From Komagataeibacter xylinus (GTDB taxonomy: Bacteria > Pseudomonadota > Alphaproteobacteria > Acetobacterales > Acetobacteraceae): a stretch of 64,000 nt of DNA. The DNA is taken from contig NZ_QQBI01000004.1 of assembly GCF_004302915.1 (NCBI RefSeq), forward strand, positions 1-64,000, written 5' to 3'. Position numbers and translations under genes: made by a program. Below, piece by piece: positions 17,551-27,274 of this stretch; within the stretch, counting starts at the first letter, position 1, and every line of letters begins with the position of its first letter. The notes under the pieces are model-generated. The model was not told the origin of the DNA and ran no database searches. It saw only the letters and a list, made by a program, of their open reading frames with translations.

Positions 17551-20280
17551 ATGACTGACGTCGTGGTGGTCGAATCGCCAGCCAAGGCGAAAACGATCAA
17601 TAAGTATCTGGGTGATAACTATACGGTTCTGGCCTCGTTCGGGCATGTGCGCGACCTTCCGCCCAAGGATGGCAGCGTCAAGCCCGATGAAGGCTTTGCC
17701 ATGGTGTGGGAAACCGATGAGCGCGGCAGCCGCCAGATCGCGGCCATCGCCAAGGCGCTGCGCGGGGCGACACATCTGTACCTCGCCACTGACCCCGACC
17801 GCGAGGGGGAAGCCATTTCGTGGCATGTGCGCTCGATCCTGGAGGAGAAGAAGCTCCTCAAGGGCATCGAGGTGCAGCGCGTCACCTTCAACGAAATCAC
17901 CAAAAGCGCCATCAAGGCCGCGATGGCCCATCCGCGTGAACTCGACTTCCCGCTGATCGAGGCCTATCTCGCCCGCCGCGCGCTCGACTACCTCGTGGGT
18001 TTCACGCTCTCGCCGGTGCTGTGGCGCAAGCTGCCCGGCTCGCGCAGCGCAGGGCGCGTGCAGTCGGTCGCACTTAGGCTGATCTGCGAGCGCGAAGCCG
18101 AGATCGAGATTTTCAAGCCGCGTGAATACTGGTCCGTGCTGGCCCGCATGACCACGCCCGCCGGCGCCGCCTTTACCGCGCGGCTCACGCATCTTGATGG
18201 CCACAAGCTTGATCAGTTCGACCTGAACAACGAAGCCAGCGCCATGGCGGCCAAGGCCGCGGTCGAGGCCGGTGACTTCGGGGTGGAGAAGGTCGAGCGC
18301 CGCAAGGTGCGCCGCAACCCGCCGCCGCCCTTTACCACATCGACCATGCAGCAGGAGGCCTCGCGCAAGCTGGGCATGGGGGCCCAGGTGGCCATGCGCA
18401 CGGCCCAGCAGCTTTATGAGGGCATCGACATCGGTGGCGAGACCGTGGGCCTCATCACCTATATGCGAACCGATGGCGTGCAGATGGCGGGCGAGGCGAT
18501 CAGCGCCATCCGGGGCCATATCGGCCACAGCTTTGGCGAGGAGTACGTGCCCGACAAGCCGCGCATCTATTCCACCAAGGCCAAGAACGCGCAGGAAGCC
18601 CATGAGGCCATCCGCCCGACCGACGTGCGCCGCACGCCAGCCGACATGGCGCGCTACCTCTCGCCCGAGCAGAAGAAGCTGTATGACCTGGTGTGGAAGC
18701 GCTCGGTCGCCAGCCAGATGCAGTCCGCCGAGCTTGACCAGGTGGCGGTTGACATCGTGGACCGGCAAAAGCGCGTGACCCTGCGCGCCACGGGTTCCAT
18801 GATCGCGTTTGACGGCTTTCTCAAACTCTACAGCGAAGGCCGCGACGACTCGCCCGCCAAGGCGGAGGACGAGCAGGACCGCATGCTGCCCTCCATGAAG
18901 GAGCACGACGCCATCGGGCGCGGCGAGGTCACGGCGGACCAGCACTTCACCCAGCCGCCGCCGCGCTATTCGGAGGCCTCGCTGGTCAAGAAGATGGAAG
19001 AGATCGGCATTGGCCGCCCCTCCACCTACGCCTCCATCCTGACCGTGCTGCGCGACCGCAATTACGTGCAGCTTGAGAACCGCCGCTTCATCCCCGAGGA
19101 TCGCGGGCGGCTGGTCACGGCCTTCCTCACCTCGTTCTTCGAGCGGTACGTGGACACGCAGTTCACCGCAGGGCTTGAGGAACAGCTTGATGACATTTCA
19201 GGCGGGCGGGCCAACTGGCGCGATGTGATGTCCGCCTTCTGGTCTGACTTTTCGCACGCGGTGGACCAGACGAAGGACCTCAAGATATCCGACGTCATTA
19301 CGGCGCTGGATGCGGACCTTTCGCCCTATTTCTTCCCCGCGCGGGAGGACGGGCAGGATCCGCGCCTGTGCACGGCGTGCAACACCGGCAGGCTGGGGCT
19401 CAAGCTGGGGCGCTATGGCGCGTTCATCGGCTGCTCGAACTACCCCACGTGCCAGTACACCCGCAAACTCGTGGCCGACCCGAAGGAAGGCGATGATGCC
19501 GCCGCCCTGAAGGACGGCATGCGCGTGCTGGGCACGGCCCCCACGGGCGAGGACGTGACCGTGCGCCGTGGCCCGTGGGGGCTGTACGTGCAGCAGGGCG
19601 AGCCCGACCCCGAGGACAAGAAGGCCAAGCCGAAACGCGCCACCATTCCGCGCGGGCTCGATGGCGACAAGATCACGCTCGAGCAGGCGGTGGGCCTGCT
19701 GTCGCTGCCGCGCATCGTGGGCATTCACCCCGAGCTGGGCGAGCCGATCGAGGCGGGGCTGGGCCGGTTTGGGCCATATGTGAAGATGGGCGCGGTCTAT
19801 GGCTCGCTGGACAAGGATGACGATGTCCTGACCGTGGGGCTGAACCGCGCGGTCGATGCGCTGGCCAAGAAGCTGGCCTCGATCCGCACCATCGGCCCGC
19901 ACCCCAAGGATGGCGAGCCGGTCATGGTGCGCAAGGGCCGCTTTGGCCCGTATGTCCAGCACGGCTCCATCGTGGCTACCGTGCCACGCGGGCAGGACAT
20001 GAACGACGTGACCATGGAGGAAGCCCTGACGCTGCTGACCGAAAAGGGCAAGCCGCTCAAGGCCAAGGGCAAGAAGGCCACCACCGCCCGCAAGCCCGCA
20101 GCCCGCAAGATAAAGGCCAAGGCGGCGGAAGGCGAGGACGGCAAGGAAGCCGCACCCAAAAAGGCTGCACCGAAGAAAAAGGCAGCCCCGAAAAAGACGG
20201 CAGCCAAGCCAGCCGCCAAAAAGACCACCACCACCCGCAAGAAGGCCGCCCCGGCCAAGACTGAAAGCGAGACGGACTGA
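17551..20280 (+). CDS. topA: DNA topoisomerase I with lysine-rich tail
   Basis: A 909-residue type IA topoisomerase that relaxes negative supercoils. TOPRIM begins at once with VVVESPAKAKTINKYLG and includes TDPDREGEAISWH. The active tyrosine is in GLITYMRTDGVQ (about residue 308). One C4 zinc ribbon is clear (CTACNTG to CSNYPTC, about residues 608-635), followed by repeated GRFGPYVKMG-type units common in alphaproteobacterial TopA. The last 70 or so residues are Lys/Ala/Pro-rich and H1-like, presumably for DNA binding. It lies 45 bp after dprA and 2 bp before rnr. Confidence 0.97.
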   Translation: MTDVVVVESPAKAKTINKYLGDNYTVLASFGHVRDLPPKDGSVKPDEGFAMVWETDERGSRQIAAIAKALRGATHLYLATDPDREGEAISWHVRSILEEKKLLKGIEVQRVTFNEITKSAIKAAMAHPRELDFPLIEAYLARRALDYLVGFTLSPVLWRKLPGSRSAGRVQSVALRLICEREAEIEIFKPREYWSVLARMTTPAGAAFTARLTHLDGHKLDQFDLNNEASAMAAKAAVEAGDFGVEKVERRKVRRNPPPPFTTSTMQQEASRKLGMGAQVAMRTAQQLYEGIDIGGETVGLITYMRTDGVQMAGEAISAIRGHIGHSFGEEYVPDKPRIYSTKAKNAQEAHEAIRPTDVRRTPADMARYLSPEQKKLYDLVWKRSVASQMQSAELDQVAVDIVDRQKRVTLRATGSMIAFDGFLKLYSEGRDDSPAKAEDEQDRMLPSMKEHDAIGRGEVTADQHFTQPPPRYSEASLVKKMEEIGIGRPSTYASILTVLRDRNYVQLENRRFIPEDRGRLVTAFLTSFFERYVDTQFTAGLEEQLDDISGGRANWRDVMSAFWSDFSHAVDQTKDLKISDVITALDADLSPYFFPAREDGQDPRLCTACNTGRLGLKLGRYGAFIGCSNYPTCQYTRKLVADPKEGDDAAALKDGMRVLGTAPTGEDVTVRRGPWGLYVQQGEPDPEDKKAKPKRATIPRGLDGDKITLEQAVGLLSLPRIVGIHPELGEPIEAGLGRFGPYVKMGAVYGSLDKDDDVLTVGLNRAVDALAKKLASIRTIGPHPKDGEPVMVRKGRFGPYVQHGSIVATVPRGQDMNDVTMEEALTLLTEKGKPLKAKGKKATTARKPAARKIKAKAAEGEDGKEAAPKKAAPKKKAAPKKTAAKPAAKKTTTTRKKAAPAKTESETD

Positions 20281-20282
20281 TC

Positions 20283-22529
20283 ATGAAGCGGCAGCGTCCA
20301 GCAACTCCCGAGATGCCGGACCGCCTGCCCACGGGCACGCCGCCAGCCCGTACGGGTGGCCTGCCCGATCGTGAGCAGCTTCGTGCGTTTATCGAAGGGG
20401 CGACAGGGCGCATCGGCAAGCGCGAGATCAGCCGCGAATTCGGTCTTGGGCCGGAGCACAAGGCGGCGTTGCGCCAGATGCTGCGCGACATGGCGCTTGA
20501 TGGCACGCTGGCCCCTGCTGGCGCACGGCGCTTTCGTGTATCGGACCGGCTGCCCGAATCCATGGTGGTGCAGGTCACCGGCACCGATGCCGATGGCGAC
20601 CCCATCGCCCGGCCCGTACAGTGGGATGGCGAAGGCCCGCCGCCTACCGTGTTCATGCACCCCGAACTGCGCGGCCGCGCCGCCCTTGCCCCGGGCGAGC
20701 GCGTGGTGGCCCGCCTGCGCCGGGTGGGGCCTGGCAGATATGAAGGCCGCACGCTGCGCCGCGTGAGTGATGCGCCCACCCAGATCGTGGGCCTGTTCCG
20801 CACCCTGCCGCCTGATGACCCGGCAGCCAGCACCCCGGCCCGATTCCGCCCCGCTGGCCGCCTCACCCCCGCAGACCGGCGCGCCAAGGCCGAATGGGTC
20901 ATTCCTGCAGGCGAGGATGACGGCACGCCGGATAACGAGATTGTCATCGCCACCCCCCTGCCCCAGTCCGGGCCGGGGCTGCACCCCGCGCGCATCATCG
21001 AGCGGCTTGGCCCGCAGGGCGATGCGCGCACCATCAGCATGGTGTCCGTCGCCATGCTGGGCATTCCCCACGTCTTCCCCACAGAGGCGCTGGCCCAGGC
21101 AAAGGCCGCCCGTGGCGTTGCCCCCGCAGGCCGCACCGACCTGCGCGACATGCCGCTGGTCACGATCGATGGCGCAGACGCACGCGATTTTGATGATGCC
21201 ATCTACGCCGAACCCGATGGCGAAGGGTTTCGCATCACCATTGCCATTGCCGATGTGGCCTGGTACGTGCGCCCCGGCACGGCACTCGACCGCGATGCCC
21301 GGCTGCGCGGCAATTCGGTCTATTTCCCTGACCGGGTGATCCCGATGCTGCCCGAGGATCTCTCGAACGGCTGGTGCTCGCTCCGCCCCGATGAGGAGCG
21401 GGGCTGCCTGTTCGTGACCATGAACGTGGCGCCCGATGGCATGACCAGCAACGCGCGCTTTGGCCGGGGCATCATGCGCAGTGCCGGCCGCCTGACCTAC
21501 GAGCAGGTACAGGCCGCGCGCGATGGCACGCCCGACACCACCATGCAGGCCCTGCCGCCGGGGCTGCTCGACAGCCTGTTTGGCGCGTGGACCTGCCTCA
21601 CCCATGCCCGGCGCGCGCGCGGCACGCTGGACCTCGACCTGCCCGAGCGGCTGGTGCGGCTGGGGGATGAGGGCCAGATCACGGCCATTGCGCCGCGAAT
21701 CCGCCTCGACAGCCACAGACTGGTCGAGGAATTCATGATCGCGGCCAATGTCGCCGCCGCCCGCTGCCTTGAAGCACGGCATATTCCCTGCCTGTACCGA
21801 ATCCACGCCCCGCCAACCCCCGAGCGGCTGGAAAGCCTGCGCCGCACGCTCGACCTGATGGGCCTGAAGCTGCCGCCCGTGGGCAGCCTGCGTGCCGCCG
21901 ACCTGGATCGCGTGCTGGACAGCGTGCGCGACACCGATCAGGCCGCCCTGGTCAATGAACTGATCCTGCGCGCGCAGAACCAGGCGGAATACAGCCCCGA
22001 GCCGGTCGGTCATTTCGGCCTCTCGCTTGCGGCCTACGCGCATTTCACCAGCCCCATCCGCCGCTATGCCGACCTGCTGACCCACCGCGCCCTGCTCGTC
22101 GCCACCGGGCTCGAGCCCGGCCCGGCACCCGGCCACGAGGCGCTGGAAGAAGTAGGCGAGGCCATCACCCGCACCGAGCGCCGCGCGGCCCAGGCCGAGC
22201 GCGAGACGCTGGAGCGCTACGCCGCGACCTGGCTTGAGGCGCGGATCGGCACCGAGATGGACGGGCATATTTCCAGCCTGTCCCGATTCGGTATTTTTGT
22301 CGTGCTGGATGCAACAGGAACCTCCGCCCTGCTGCCCATGTCTGCCCTGCCGGAAGATCAATGGCATCACGATGAAAAAACGCAGACATTGCATGCACGC
22401 GACACGACCATGGCATTCCGCCCCGGTCAGGCTCTGCGCGTACGGATCGAAGAAGCATGCGCCATCCGGGGCACCGTCCTTCTGGCCCTGCCCGACGTGG
22501 CACCCCGCCTGCGGAAACGCAGGCCGTGA
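20283..22529 (+). CDS. rnr: Ribonuclease R
   Basis: A 748-residue 3'-5' exoribonuclease that degrades structured RNA. An N-terminal winged-helix region (about 25-80) and cold-shock-like OB folds lead to the RNB domain with the metal cluster ITIDGADARDFDDAIYAEPDG-like sequence near residue 300, and later HFTSPIRRYADLLTHR near 585. The S1 domain (about 645-725) includes GTEMDGHISSLSRFGIFV. The Lys-rich C-terminus of the E. coli enzyme is reduced to RLRKRRP. It starts 2 bp after topA, and its TGA overlaps the GTG of the next gene. Confidence 0.95.
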   Translation: MKRQRPATPEMPDRLPTGTPPARTGGLPDREQLRAFIEGATGRIGKREISREFGLGPEHKAALRQMLRDMALDGTLAPAGARRFRVSDRLPESMVVQVTGTDADGDPIARPVQWDGEGPPPTVFMHPELRGRAALAPGERVVARLRRVGPGRYEGRTLRRVSDAPTQIVGLFRTLPPDDPAASTPARFRPAGRLTPADRRAKAEWVIPAGEDDGTPDNEIVIATPLPQSGPGLHPARIIERLGPQGDARTISMVSVAMLGIPHVFPTEALAQAKAARGVAPAGRTDLRDMPLVTIDGADARDFDDAIYAEPDGEGFRITIAIADVAWYVRPGTALDRDARLRGNSVYFPDRVIPMLPEDLSNGWCSLRPDEERGCLFVTMNVAPDGMTSNARFGRGIMRSAGRLTYEQVQAARDGTPDTTMQALPPGLLDSLFGAWTCLTHARRARGTLDLDLPERLVRLGDEGQITAIAPRIRLDSHRLVEEFMIAANVAAARCLEARHIPCLYRIHAPPTPERLESLRRTLDLMGLKLPPVGSLRAADLDRVLDSVRDTDQAALVNELILRAQNQAEYSPEPVGHFGLSLAAYAHFTSPIRRYADLLTHRALLVATGLEPGPAPGHEALEEVGEAITRTERRAAQAERETLERYAATWLEARIGTEMDGHISSLSRFGIFVVLDATGTSALLPMSALPEDQWHHDEKTQTLHARDTTMAFRPGQALRVRIEEACAIRGTVLLALPDVAPRLRKRRP

Positions 22530-24232
22530 AACGCGCCCTGTTTCCCGTCATCATCGCCCGGCCCATGAAGCCGTGCGGCGACGGGACGGGCACGTGGCGG
22601 CGGCGCATGTCCACGCTGGGCCATCTCCCGCGTGATACGTTCATCCTGCTGCTCATCATTGCCCGGCTGACCACCGCCGCCTGCGCCGATGACCTGCCCG
22701 CCACCCCGCGCACGCCCACCCCGCAGCCACCGCTGCATGAGGACAGCGTGGAAAACCCGGACATGCCCGGTATGGACCTGGCCGTGCTGTCCTCTGTCAT
22801 GCAGGCGAGTCTGGCCTTTTTGCAGCCCCGCACGCTCGAAAGCCACGCGATTCACGATTTTGCCCTGTGGGGGCTGAACGGGCTGAGCGCGCTCGACCCC
22901 TCGCTCAGCATTGATGAGCAGCACGGCTTCCTGCAACTTGCCGCCACCCAGAAGACCGTGCTCGCCCTGCCCGTGCCCCCGCCCGATGACGTGGCGGGAT
23001 GGAGTGCTGCCATCACCCGCATCCTCGATGTGGCGTGGCGGCATTCGCCCACCATGCGCAACACCGGGCAGGACGGGGTGCTGCAGGGCTTCTTCGATGA
23101 GCTGTTCAATCATCTTGATCCCTATTCACGCTATGTCCCGCCCGGCGCCGCCGTATCGGACCGCAGCACCCGCACCGGGGGCGAGGCCACGGCGGGGCTG
23201 ACGCTGGGGCTGGACCACCACACAATCAAGATCACGGCGGTCAACGCCAACGGTCCCGCCTGGCCCACCAGCCTGGCGGCGGGGCAGATCGTGCGCGCGG
23301 TCAATGGCCGCTCCACCGAGTCCCGCACGGTCGATACCGTAACCTCGTGGCTCAATGGCCCCGCTGGCAGCCTCGTGCGCATCACAGTGGAAGCGAAGGG
23401 GCGGCAGACCACGGTCACCCTGCATCGCGCCTCCACCCCGCCCGAGACGGTGTTCGCCTATACCAGCGGCAAGCATGTGGTGCTGCACATCACCGCCTTC
23501 TCCGCCAACACGGCGGAGGAAATGAGCCAGTACCTCGATGAGGCCATGAACGTGCCCGGCATTGCGGGCCTGATTCTCGACCTGCGCGGCAACAGGGGCG
23601 GCGTGCTGCAGCAAGCCGTGACCACGTCGGCCCTCATGCTCGACCACGGGGTGGCCGCCATTACGCAGGGGCGCGACCCGCAGGCCAACCATGTCTGGGC
23701 CGTGCAGGGCGGCGACATGACCAATGGCCTGCCCATTATCGTGCTGGTCGATGGCCGGACCGCGAGTGCCGCCGAGATTCTCGCCGCCGCCCTGTCGGAC
23801 CAGAAGCGCGGCGTGGTGATTGGCAGCGCCACGCTGGGCAAGGGGCTGGTACAGACCATCGGCCAGATGCCCAACGGGGCCGAGCTGTTTGTTACATGGA
23901 GTCGCGTGCTCGCGCCGCTGGGCTGGCCGCTGCAGGGGCTGGGCGTCATGCCGCAGGTCTGCACCAGCCGGGGCGAAAGCGAACTCGAGCGCCAGTTGCA
24001 GAACCTGGCCGAAGGCACGGCAGACAGCGCACAGTGGGTGATGGCGGCGCGCCAGGTGCGCTCGCCTGCCGACCTGTCGCACATCCTGGCCATCCGCAAG
24101 GCCTGCCCTGCCGCCATTGGCACCGATAGCGACGTTGATGCCGCCCATTCCCTGCTCGACAACCCCGAGGAATACCGCGCCGCCCTGTCGGCCATACCGG
24201 AAGAGGACACGGCCCCCCCAAACGGGGGGTGA
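22526..24232 (+). CDS. S41-family carboxyl-terminal processing protease (CtpA-like), secreted
   Basis: A protein of up to 568 residues with an N-terminal hydrophobic segment (DTFILLLIIARLTTAACA) that should direct it to the periplasm. A PDZ domain sits near residues 215-300 (NGPAWPTSLAAGQIVRAVNG). The peptidase domain has LRGNRGGVLQQAV, the catalytic Ser in VDGRTASAAEILAAAL and the catalytic Lys in GSATLGKGLVQTIGQ. The GTG at 22526 forms a GTGA overlap with rnr and has an AGG 5 nt upstream. ATG codons at 22565 and 22607 are alternatives, and 22607 would give a more ordinary signal peptide length. The final codons form a six-base G/C hairpin. Substrate unknown. Confidence 0.87.
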   Translation: MKRALFPVIIARPMKPCGDGTGTWRRRMSTLGHLPRDTFILLLIIARLTTAACADDLPATPRTPTPQPPLHEDSVENPDMPGMDLAVLSSVMQASLAFLQPRTLESHAIHDFALWGLNGLSALDPSLSIDEQHGFLQLAATQKTVLALPVPPPDDVAGWSAAITRILDVAWRHSPTMRNTGQDGVLQGFFDELFNHLDPYSRYVPPGAAVSDRSTRTGGEATAGLTLGLDHHTIKITAVNANGPAWPTSLAAGQIVRAVNGRSTESRTVDTVTSWLNGPAGSLVRITVEAKGRQTTVTLHRASTPPETVFAYTSGKHVVLHITAFSANTAEEMSQYLDEAMNVPGIAGLILDLRGNRGGVLQQAVTTSALMLDHGVAAITQGRDPQANHVWAVQGGDMTNGLPIIVLVDGRTASAAEILAAALSDQKRGVVIGSATLGKGLVQTIGQMPNGAELFVTWSRVLAPLGWPLQGLGVMPQVCTSRGESELERQLQNLAEGTADSAQWVMAARQVRSPADLSHILAIRKACPAAIGTDSDVDAAHSLLDNPEEYRAALSAIPEEDTAPPNGG

Positions 24233-24311
24233 GCAGCCCGCGCGGGTTGAAACTGTGCTATTCCTGCATGCCACCCTCTGTTTTTATGCATTACCGGAGA
24301 GATCAGACCCC

Positions 24312-24650
24312 ATGGAAGAACCCCGCCTGAAAACCGGCCTGTGGGTCCGGGCAATGCTGCGCCAGGCTGGACAGAAGGGAAATCCGGGCATGGTGCTGCA
24401 CCATGGCGATGACGATGCGGGCGGCGTGCTGGCCGTGCTTCTGGGGCGGCAGGGGCGGATGTGCGTGCTGGCCCAGACCCGTACCCCCGATGGACGCCGG
24501 GCATGGTTCCGCGCTACAGGGGAGACGGATGTTGATCAGGCTGGTGTTGACGCCTATGTCACACGGCAGATGGAACGCGACCCTGACTTGTGGGTTGTTG
24601 AATTCGATGCCCCTGATCTGGCGCCGCCGTTTGAAGCAAGATTGATATGA
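24312..24650 (+). CDS. DUF1491 family protein
   Basis: A 112-residue soluble protein beginning MEEPRLKTGLWVRAMLRQA. The RLKTGLWVxAxLR opening, the GGVLAVLL...CVLAQTRTPDGRRAWFRATG middle and the DPDLWVVEFDAP ending match DUF1491, a conserved alphaproteobacterial family of unknown function. It follows the S41 protease by 79 bp on the same strand. No catalytic motif is apparent. Confidence 0.85.
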   Translation: MEEPRLKTGLWVRAMLRQAGQKGNPGMVLHHGDDDAGGVLAVLLGRQGRMCVLAQTRTPDGRRAWFRATGETDVDQAGVDAYVTRQMERDPDLWVVEFDAPDLAPPFEARLI

Positions 24651-24898
24651 AAGACGTGATTCCACGGGTTTGAAAGCAGGGAAACCGATCCGGCCAGCAA
24701 GGTGTGGCATCTGGCACACACTCAGCCATGCCAGTGGGCCACACACCCCCGAGCGGCGGGTTAAGGTGGTGGCAAGGATTGTCAGGGGCGGTTTCTTTCA
24801 GCAAAAGAATGCGGATGCTGATCAGTCCAGGGAATATGGCACGTGCACCCGACCGGGCCTGTATGCCGGAAGAGGCCCGTCGAAGGGAGAAGAAGAGT

Positions 24899-26044
24899 AT
24901 GAATCTGCGGTACGGATTGCTTGCAGGGTCTTTATTGGCTGCCTCGGTTACCCTGGGCCCCGTGCTGATCTCCGCTCCGGTATTCGCCCAGCCTGTCCAG
25001 GGCCTGTACATGAGCGGTGAAGGTGGCGCGACCTTCAATCAGGGCCAGGTCATACGGCATTCTTCGGCACGTGATCAGTTTCGCACCGGTGCCATCGGCC
25101 TCGGCGCGATCGGCTGGGGGCTTGGCAATGGCTTCCGCGTCGAGCTTGAGGGCCATTACCGCAATAACGACCTCAAGACCGTGGGCGGCAATGCCGCCTA
25201 TCATGCCCATGCCGATGGCCGGCAGCAGGAATCGGGGCTGATGGCCAATGCGCTGTTCGACCTTGATATCGGCAAAAGCTGGCTGTTCCCGTATTTTGGC
25301 GCGGGCATCGGCTATGGCTGGCAGAACATGAACACCACCATCACGGGCAACGTGAACGGGGCGAACTACAGCCAGCATGTGAGCGGCAGCTACGGCAACT
25401 TCGCCTATCAGGGCATATTCGGCCTCTCCTTCCCCATGCCGTGGGTCGTGGGCCTGTCGGCTACGGCGGAATACCGGTTCTGGACCATGCTGGGCCCGCA
25501 GTCGCACCATTCCGTGGTGACAGGCAGCGCCACCACGCTGGCCGCCATGAACAATGATTTCGGCTTCCGCAACGGCAACCGCGACAGCCGCACCGACTTC
25601 AACCATTCGCTGATGCTCGGCCTGCGCTACGAGTTCAACCCCGCCCCGCCACCACCGCCGCCACCTTCAACCAACGCCGTGCCCGCCCCGGCCGAGAACC
25701 GGACCTATCTCGTGTTCTTTGACTGGGACCGCAGCGACCTGACCGACCGCGCCCGCGCCATCGTGGCGGTGGCCGCGCAGGCCTCGACCAATACCCAGAC
25801 CACGCGCATCGAGGTCAATGGCTATACCGACAACTCGGCGGCCCGGCCCGGCCCGCAGGGGGAAAAGTATAACCAGGCCCTCTCGCTCAAGCGCGCGCAG
25901 GTCATCAAGGCCGAACTGGTGCGTGACGGCGTGCCTGGCCCCGCCATCGACATCCACGGCTATGGCGACGCCAACCCGCTGGTGCAGACCGCCGCCAACA
26001 CGCGCGAGGCCCAGAACCGCCGGGTGGAAATCATCCTGCACTGA
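24899..26044 (+). CDS. OmpA-like outer membrane protein
   Basis: A 381-residue protein with a signal peptide (hydrophobic to about residue 30, cleavage near VFAQ). An eight-stranded OmpA/OmpX-type beta-barrel fills about residues 35-245, with GLYMSGEGGATFNQG at its start and a final LMLGLRYEF. A PAPPPPPPPS hinge follows. The C-terminal OmpA peptidoglycan-binding domain (about 265-381) has TYLVFFDWDRSDLTDRA, EVNGYTDNS, LSLKRAQVIKAELV and NRRVEIILH. The start is set by AAGGGAGAAGAAGAG just upstream and by the signal peptide. A 248 bp untranslated stretch precedes it, and a clear terminator follows. Confidence 0.94.
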   Translation: MNLRYGLLAGSLLAASVTLGPVLISAPVFAQPVQGLYMSGEGGATFNQGQVIRHSSARDQFRTGAIGLGAIGWGLGNGFRVELEGHYRNNDLKTVGGNAAYHAHADGRQQESGLMANALFDLDIGKSWLFPYFGAGIGYGWQNMNTTITGNVNGANYSQHVSGSYGNFAYQGIFGLSFPMPWVVGLSATAEYRFWTMLGPQSHHSVVTGSATTLAAMNNDFGFRNGNRDSRTDFNHSLMLGLRYEFNPAPPPPPPPSTNAVPAPAENRTYLVFFDWDRSDLTDRARAIVAVAAQASTNTQTTRIEVNGYTDNSAARPGPQGEKYNQALSLKRAQVIKAELVRDGVPGPAIDIHGYGDANPLVQTAANTREAQNRRVEIILH

Positions 26045-26074
26045 CCGCCCTTTCACATTCGGGCATGGAAAAGA

Positions 26075-26105
26075 AAAAAGCGGCACCGCAAGGGAGCCGC
26101 TTTTT
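26075..26105 (+). terminator. Rho-independent terminator after the OmpA-like gene
   Basis: AAAAAGCGGC pairs with GCCGCTTTTT around an 11-base loop, starting 31 bp after the stop codon. The A-run on one side and T-run on the other allow it to work in both directions, towards the convergent cysK as well. Confidence 0.85.
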
Positions 26106-26122
26106 CCATATGGAACTGTCGG

Positions 26123-26153
26123 GACGCCGCCTTTTTTACACAAAGGCGGCGTC
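26123..26153. repeat. Palindromic intergenic repeat, copy C (half element)
   Basis: GACGCCGCCTTT pairs with AAAGGCGGCGTC around a short loop. Only the GC-rich hairpin of the two-hairpin element is present, followed by CTGAAGC, a remnant of the second. It lies at the convergent OmpA/cysK junction beside a separate terminator. Confidence 0.75.
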
Positions 26154-26161
26154 CTGAAGCG

Positions 26162-27151
26162 CTAGACCAGCCCGGTGAACAGGGACGTGGACAGGTAGCG
26201 CTCGGCAAAGGAGGGTGCGATGGTCACGATGGTCTTGCCAGCGTTCTCGGGCCGTCCCGCCAGCTGTATGGCAGCATGCAGCGCCGCCCCCGATGAGATG
26301 CCCACCGGCACCCCGTCCAGCCGTGCGCAGCGCCGGGCGGCAGCAATGGCCTCGCGCTCCGATACCGGCAGCACGCCCGCCAGCGCCGCAAGGTCGAGCG
26401 TGCGGGGGCAGAAGCCCGGCCCGATTCCCTGAATGCCGTGCGGCCCCGGCTCATCACCGTTGAGAATGGCGCTTTCCATCGGCTCCACGCCATAGACCTC
26501 TATGCCCGGCTTGCGGGGCTTGAGCCCGTGCGCAATGCCACTCGCCGTGCCACCCGTGCCCAGGCCCGCCACCACGATATCAACTGCGCCCGCCGTATCG
26601 ACCCAGATCTCCTCCGCCGTGGTGGCGGCATGGATGGCAGGATTGGCGGGGTTGTCGAACTGACGCGGCATCCAGGCATTGGGGGTTTTTTGCAGGATTT
26701 CCTCGGCCCGCGCGATGGCGCCCGCCATGCCCAGGCGCGAGGGGGTCAGCTCAAGCTGCGCATCAAGCAGGCGCAGCATCTTGCGCCGCTCGATCGAGGC
26801 CCCCTCCGGCATGGTCACGATCAGCCTGTAGCCCCGTGCGGCCGCCACAAAAGCCAGCGAAATGCCGGTATTGCCCGAGGTCGGTTCCACCAGCGTGGTC
26901 TTGCCGGGATGGATCTCGCCGCGCGCCTCGGCATCCTCGATCATGGCTGCGCCAATGCGGTCCTTGACCGAGGCGAGCGGATTGAAAAACTCCAGCTTCA
27001 TCAGCACGCGGGCGGCAAGGCCATCCTCGCGGGTCAGATGTGGCAGCGCCACGAGCGGCGTGCCCCCCACGGTCTCGACAATGGAGTCGTATATCCGCCC
27101 GCGCGGGGCGGCAAAACCGTACGTGCGATCGGGCGGGGTGGTTTTCGTCAT
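26162..27151 (-). CDS. cysK: Cysteine synthase A (O-acetylserine sulfhydrylase)
   Basis: A 329-residue PLP enzyme that makes cysteine from O-acetylserine and sulfide. The PLP lysine is in FNPLASVKDRIGAAM (about residue 63), the substrate loop is PTSGNTGIS (about 90) and the phosphate loop is GLGTGGTASG (about 195). GVPVGISSGAALHAA near the C-terminus binds the PLP ring. A short N-terminal extension (about 20 residues) precedes the usual start of the fold. It is divergent from an Rrf2 regulator gene. Confidence 0.95.
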   Translation of the reverse strand: MTKTTPPDRTYGFAAPRGRIYDSIVETVGGTPLVALPHLTREDGLAARVLMKLEFFNPLASVKDRIGAAMIEDAEARGEIHPGKTTLVEPTSGNTGISLAFVAAARGYRLIVTMPEGASIERRKMLRLLDAQLELTPSRLGMAGAIARAEEILQKTPNAWMPRQFDNPANPAIHAATTAEEIWVDTAGAVDIVVAGLGTGGTASGIAHGLKPRKPGIEVYGVEPMESAILNGDEPGPHGIQGIGPGFCPRTLDLAALAGVLPVSEREAIAAARRCARLDGVPVGISSGAALHAAIQLAGRPENAGKTIVTIAPSFAERYLSTSLFTGLV

Positions 27152-27264
27152 CCGGTATCACTCCTTGGTGCGGCAATGGCCTATTCACGCGTGCAGTCTG
27201 ACATAATCCAGCATCCTCCTGAACAGAAGCGTGGAACATTCGACCAATTACTGGTAAATGGGGG

Positions 27265-27274
27265 AAACCGGTTT
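27265..27274. promoter_or_regulatory. Perfect 10-bp palindrome AAACCGGTTT upstream of the Rrf2 gene
   Basis: The palindrome lies in the 153 bp between divergent cysK and the Rrf2-type regulator, 30 bp before the regulator ATG. Regulators of this family often bind palindromic sites next to their own gene, so this is a candidate operator. No binding data can be inferred from the sequence. Confidence 0.4.

Noticed and set aside
19797-22394. An 865-codon minus-strand frame over topA and rnr
   Set aside because: Composition is that of an antisense shadow; the plus-strand RNase R and TopA have full sets of catalytic motifs.
24651-24898. The 248 bp leader of the OmpA-like gene as a riboswitch
   Set aside because: A short GTGTG/CACAC inverted repeat near 24702 is the only structure seen. 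It does not match a riboswitch class I know.
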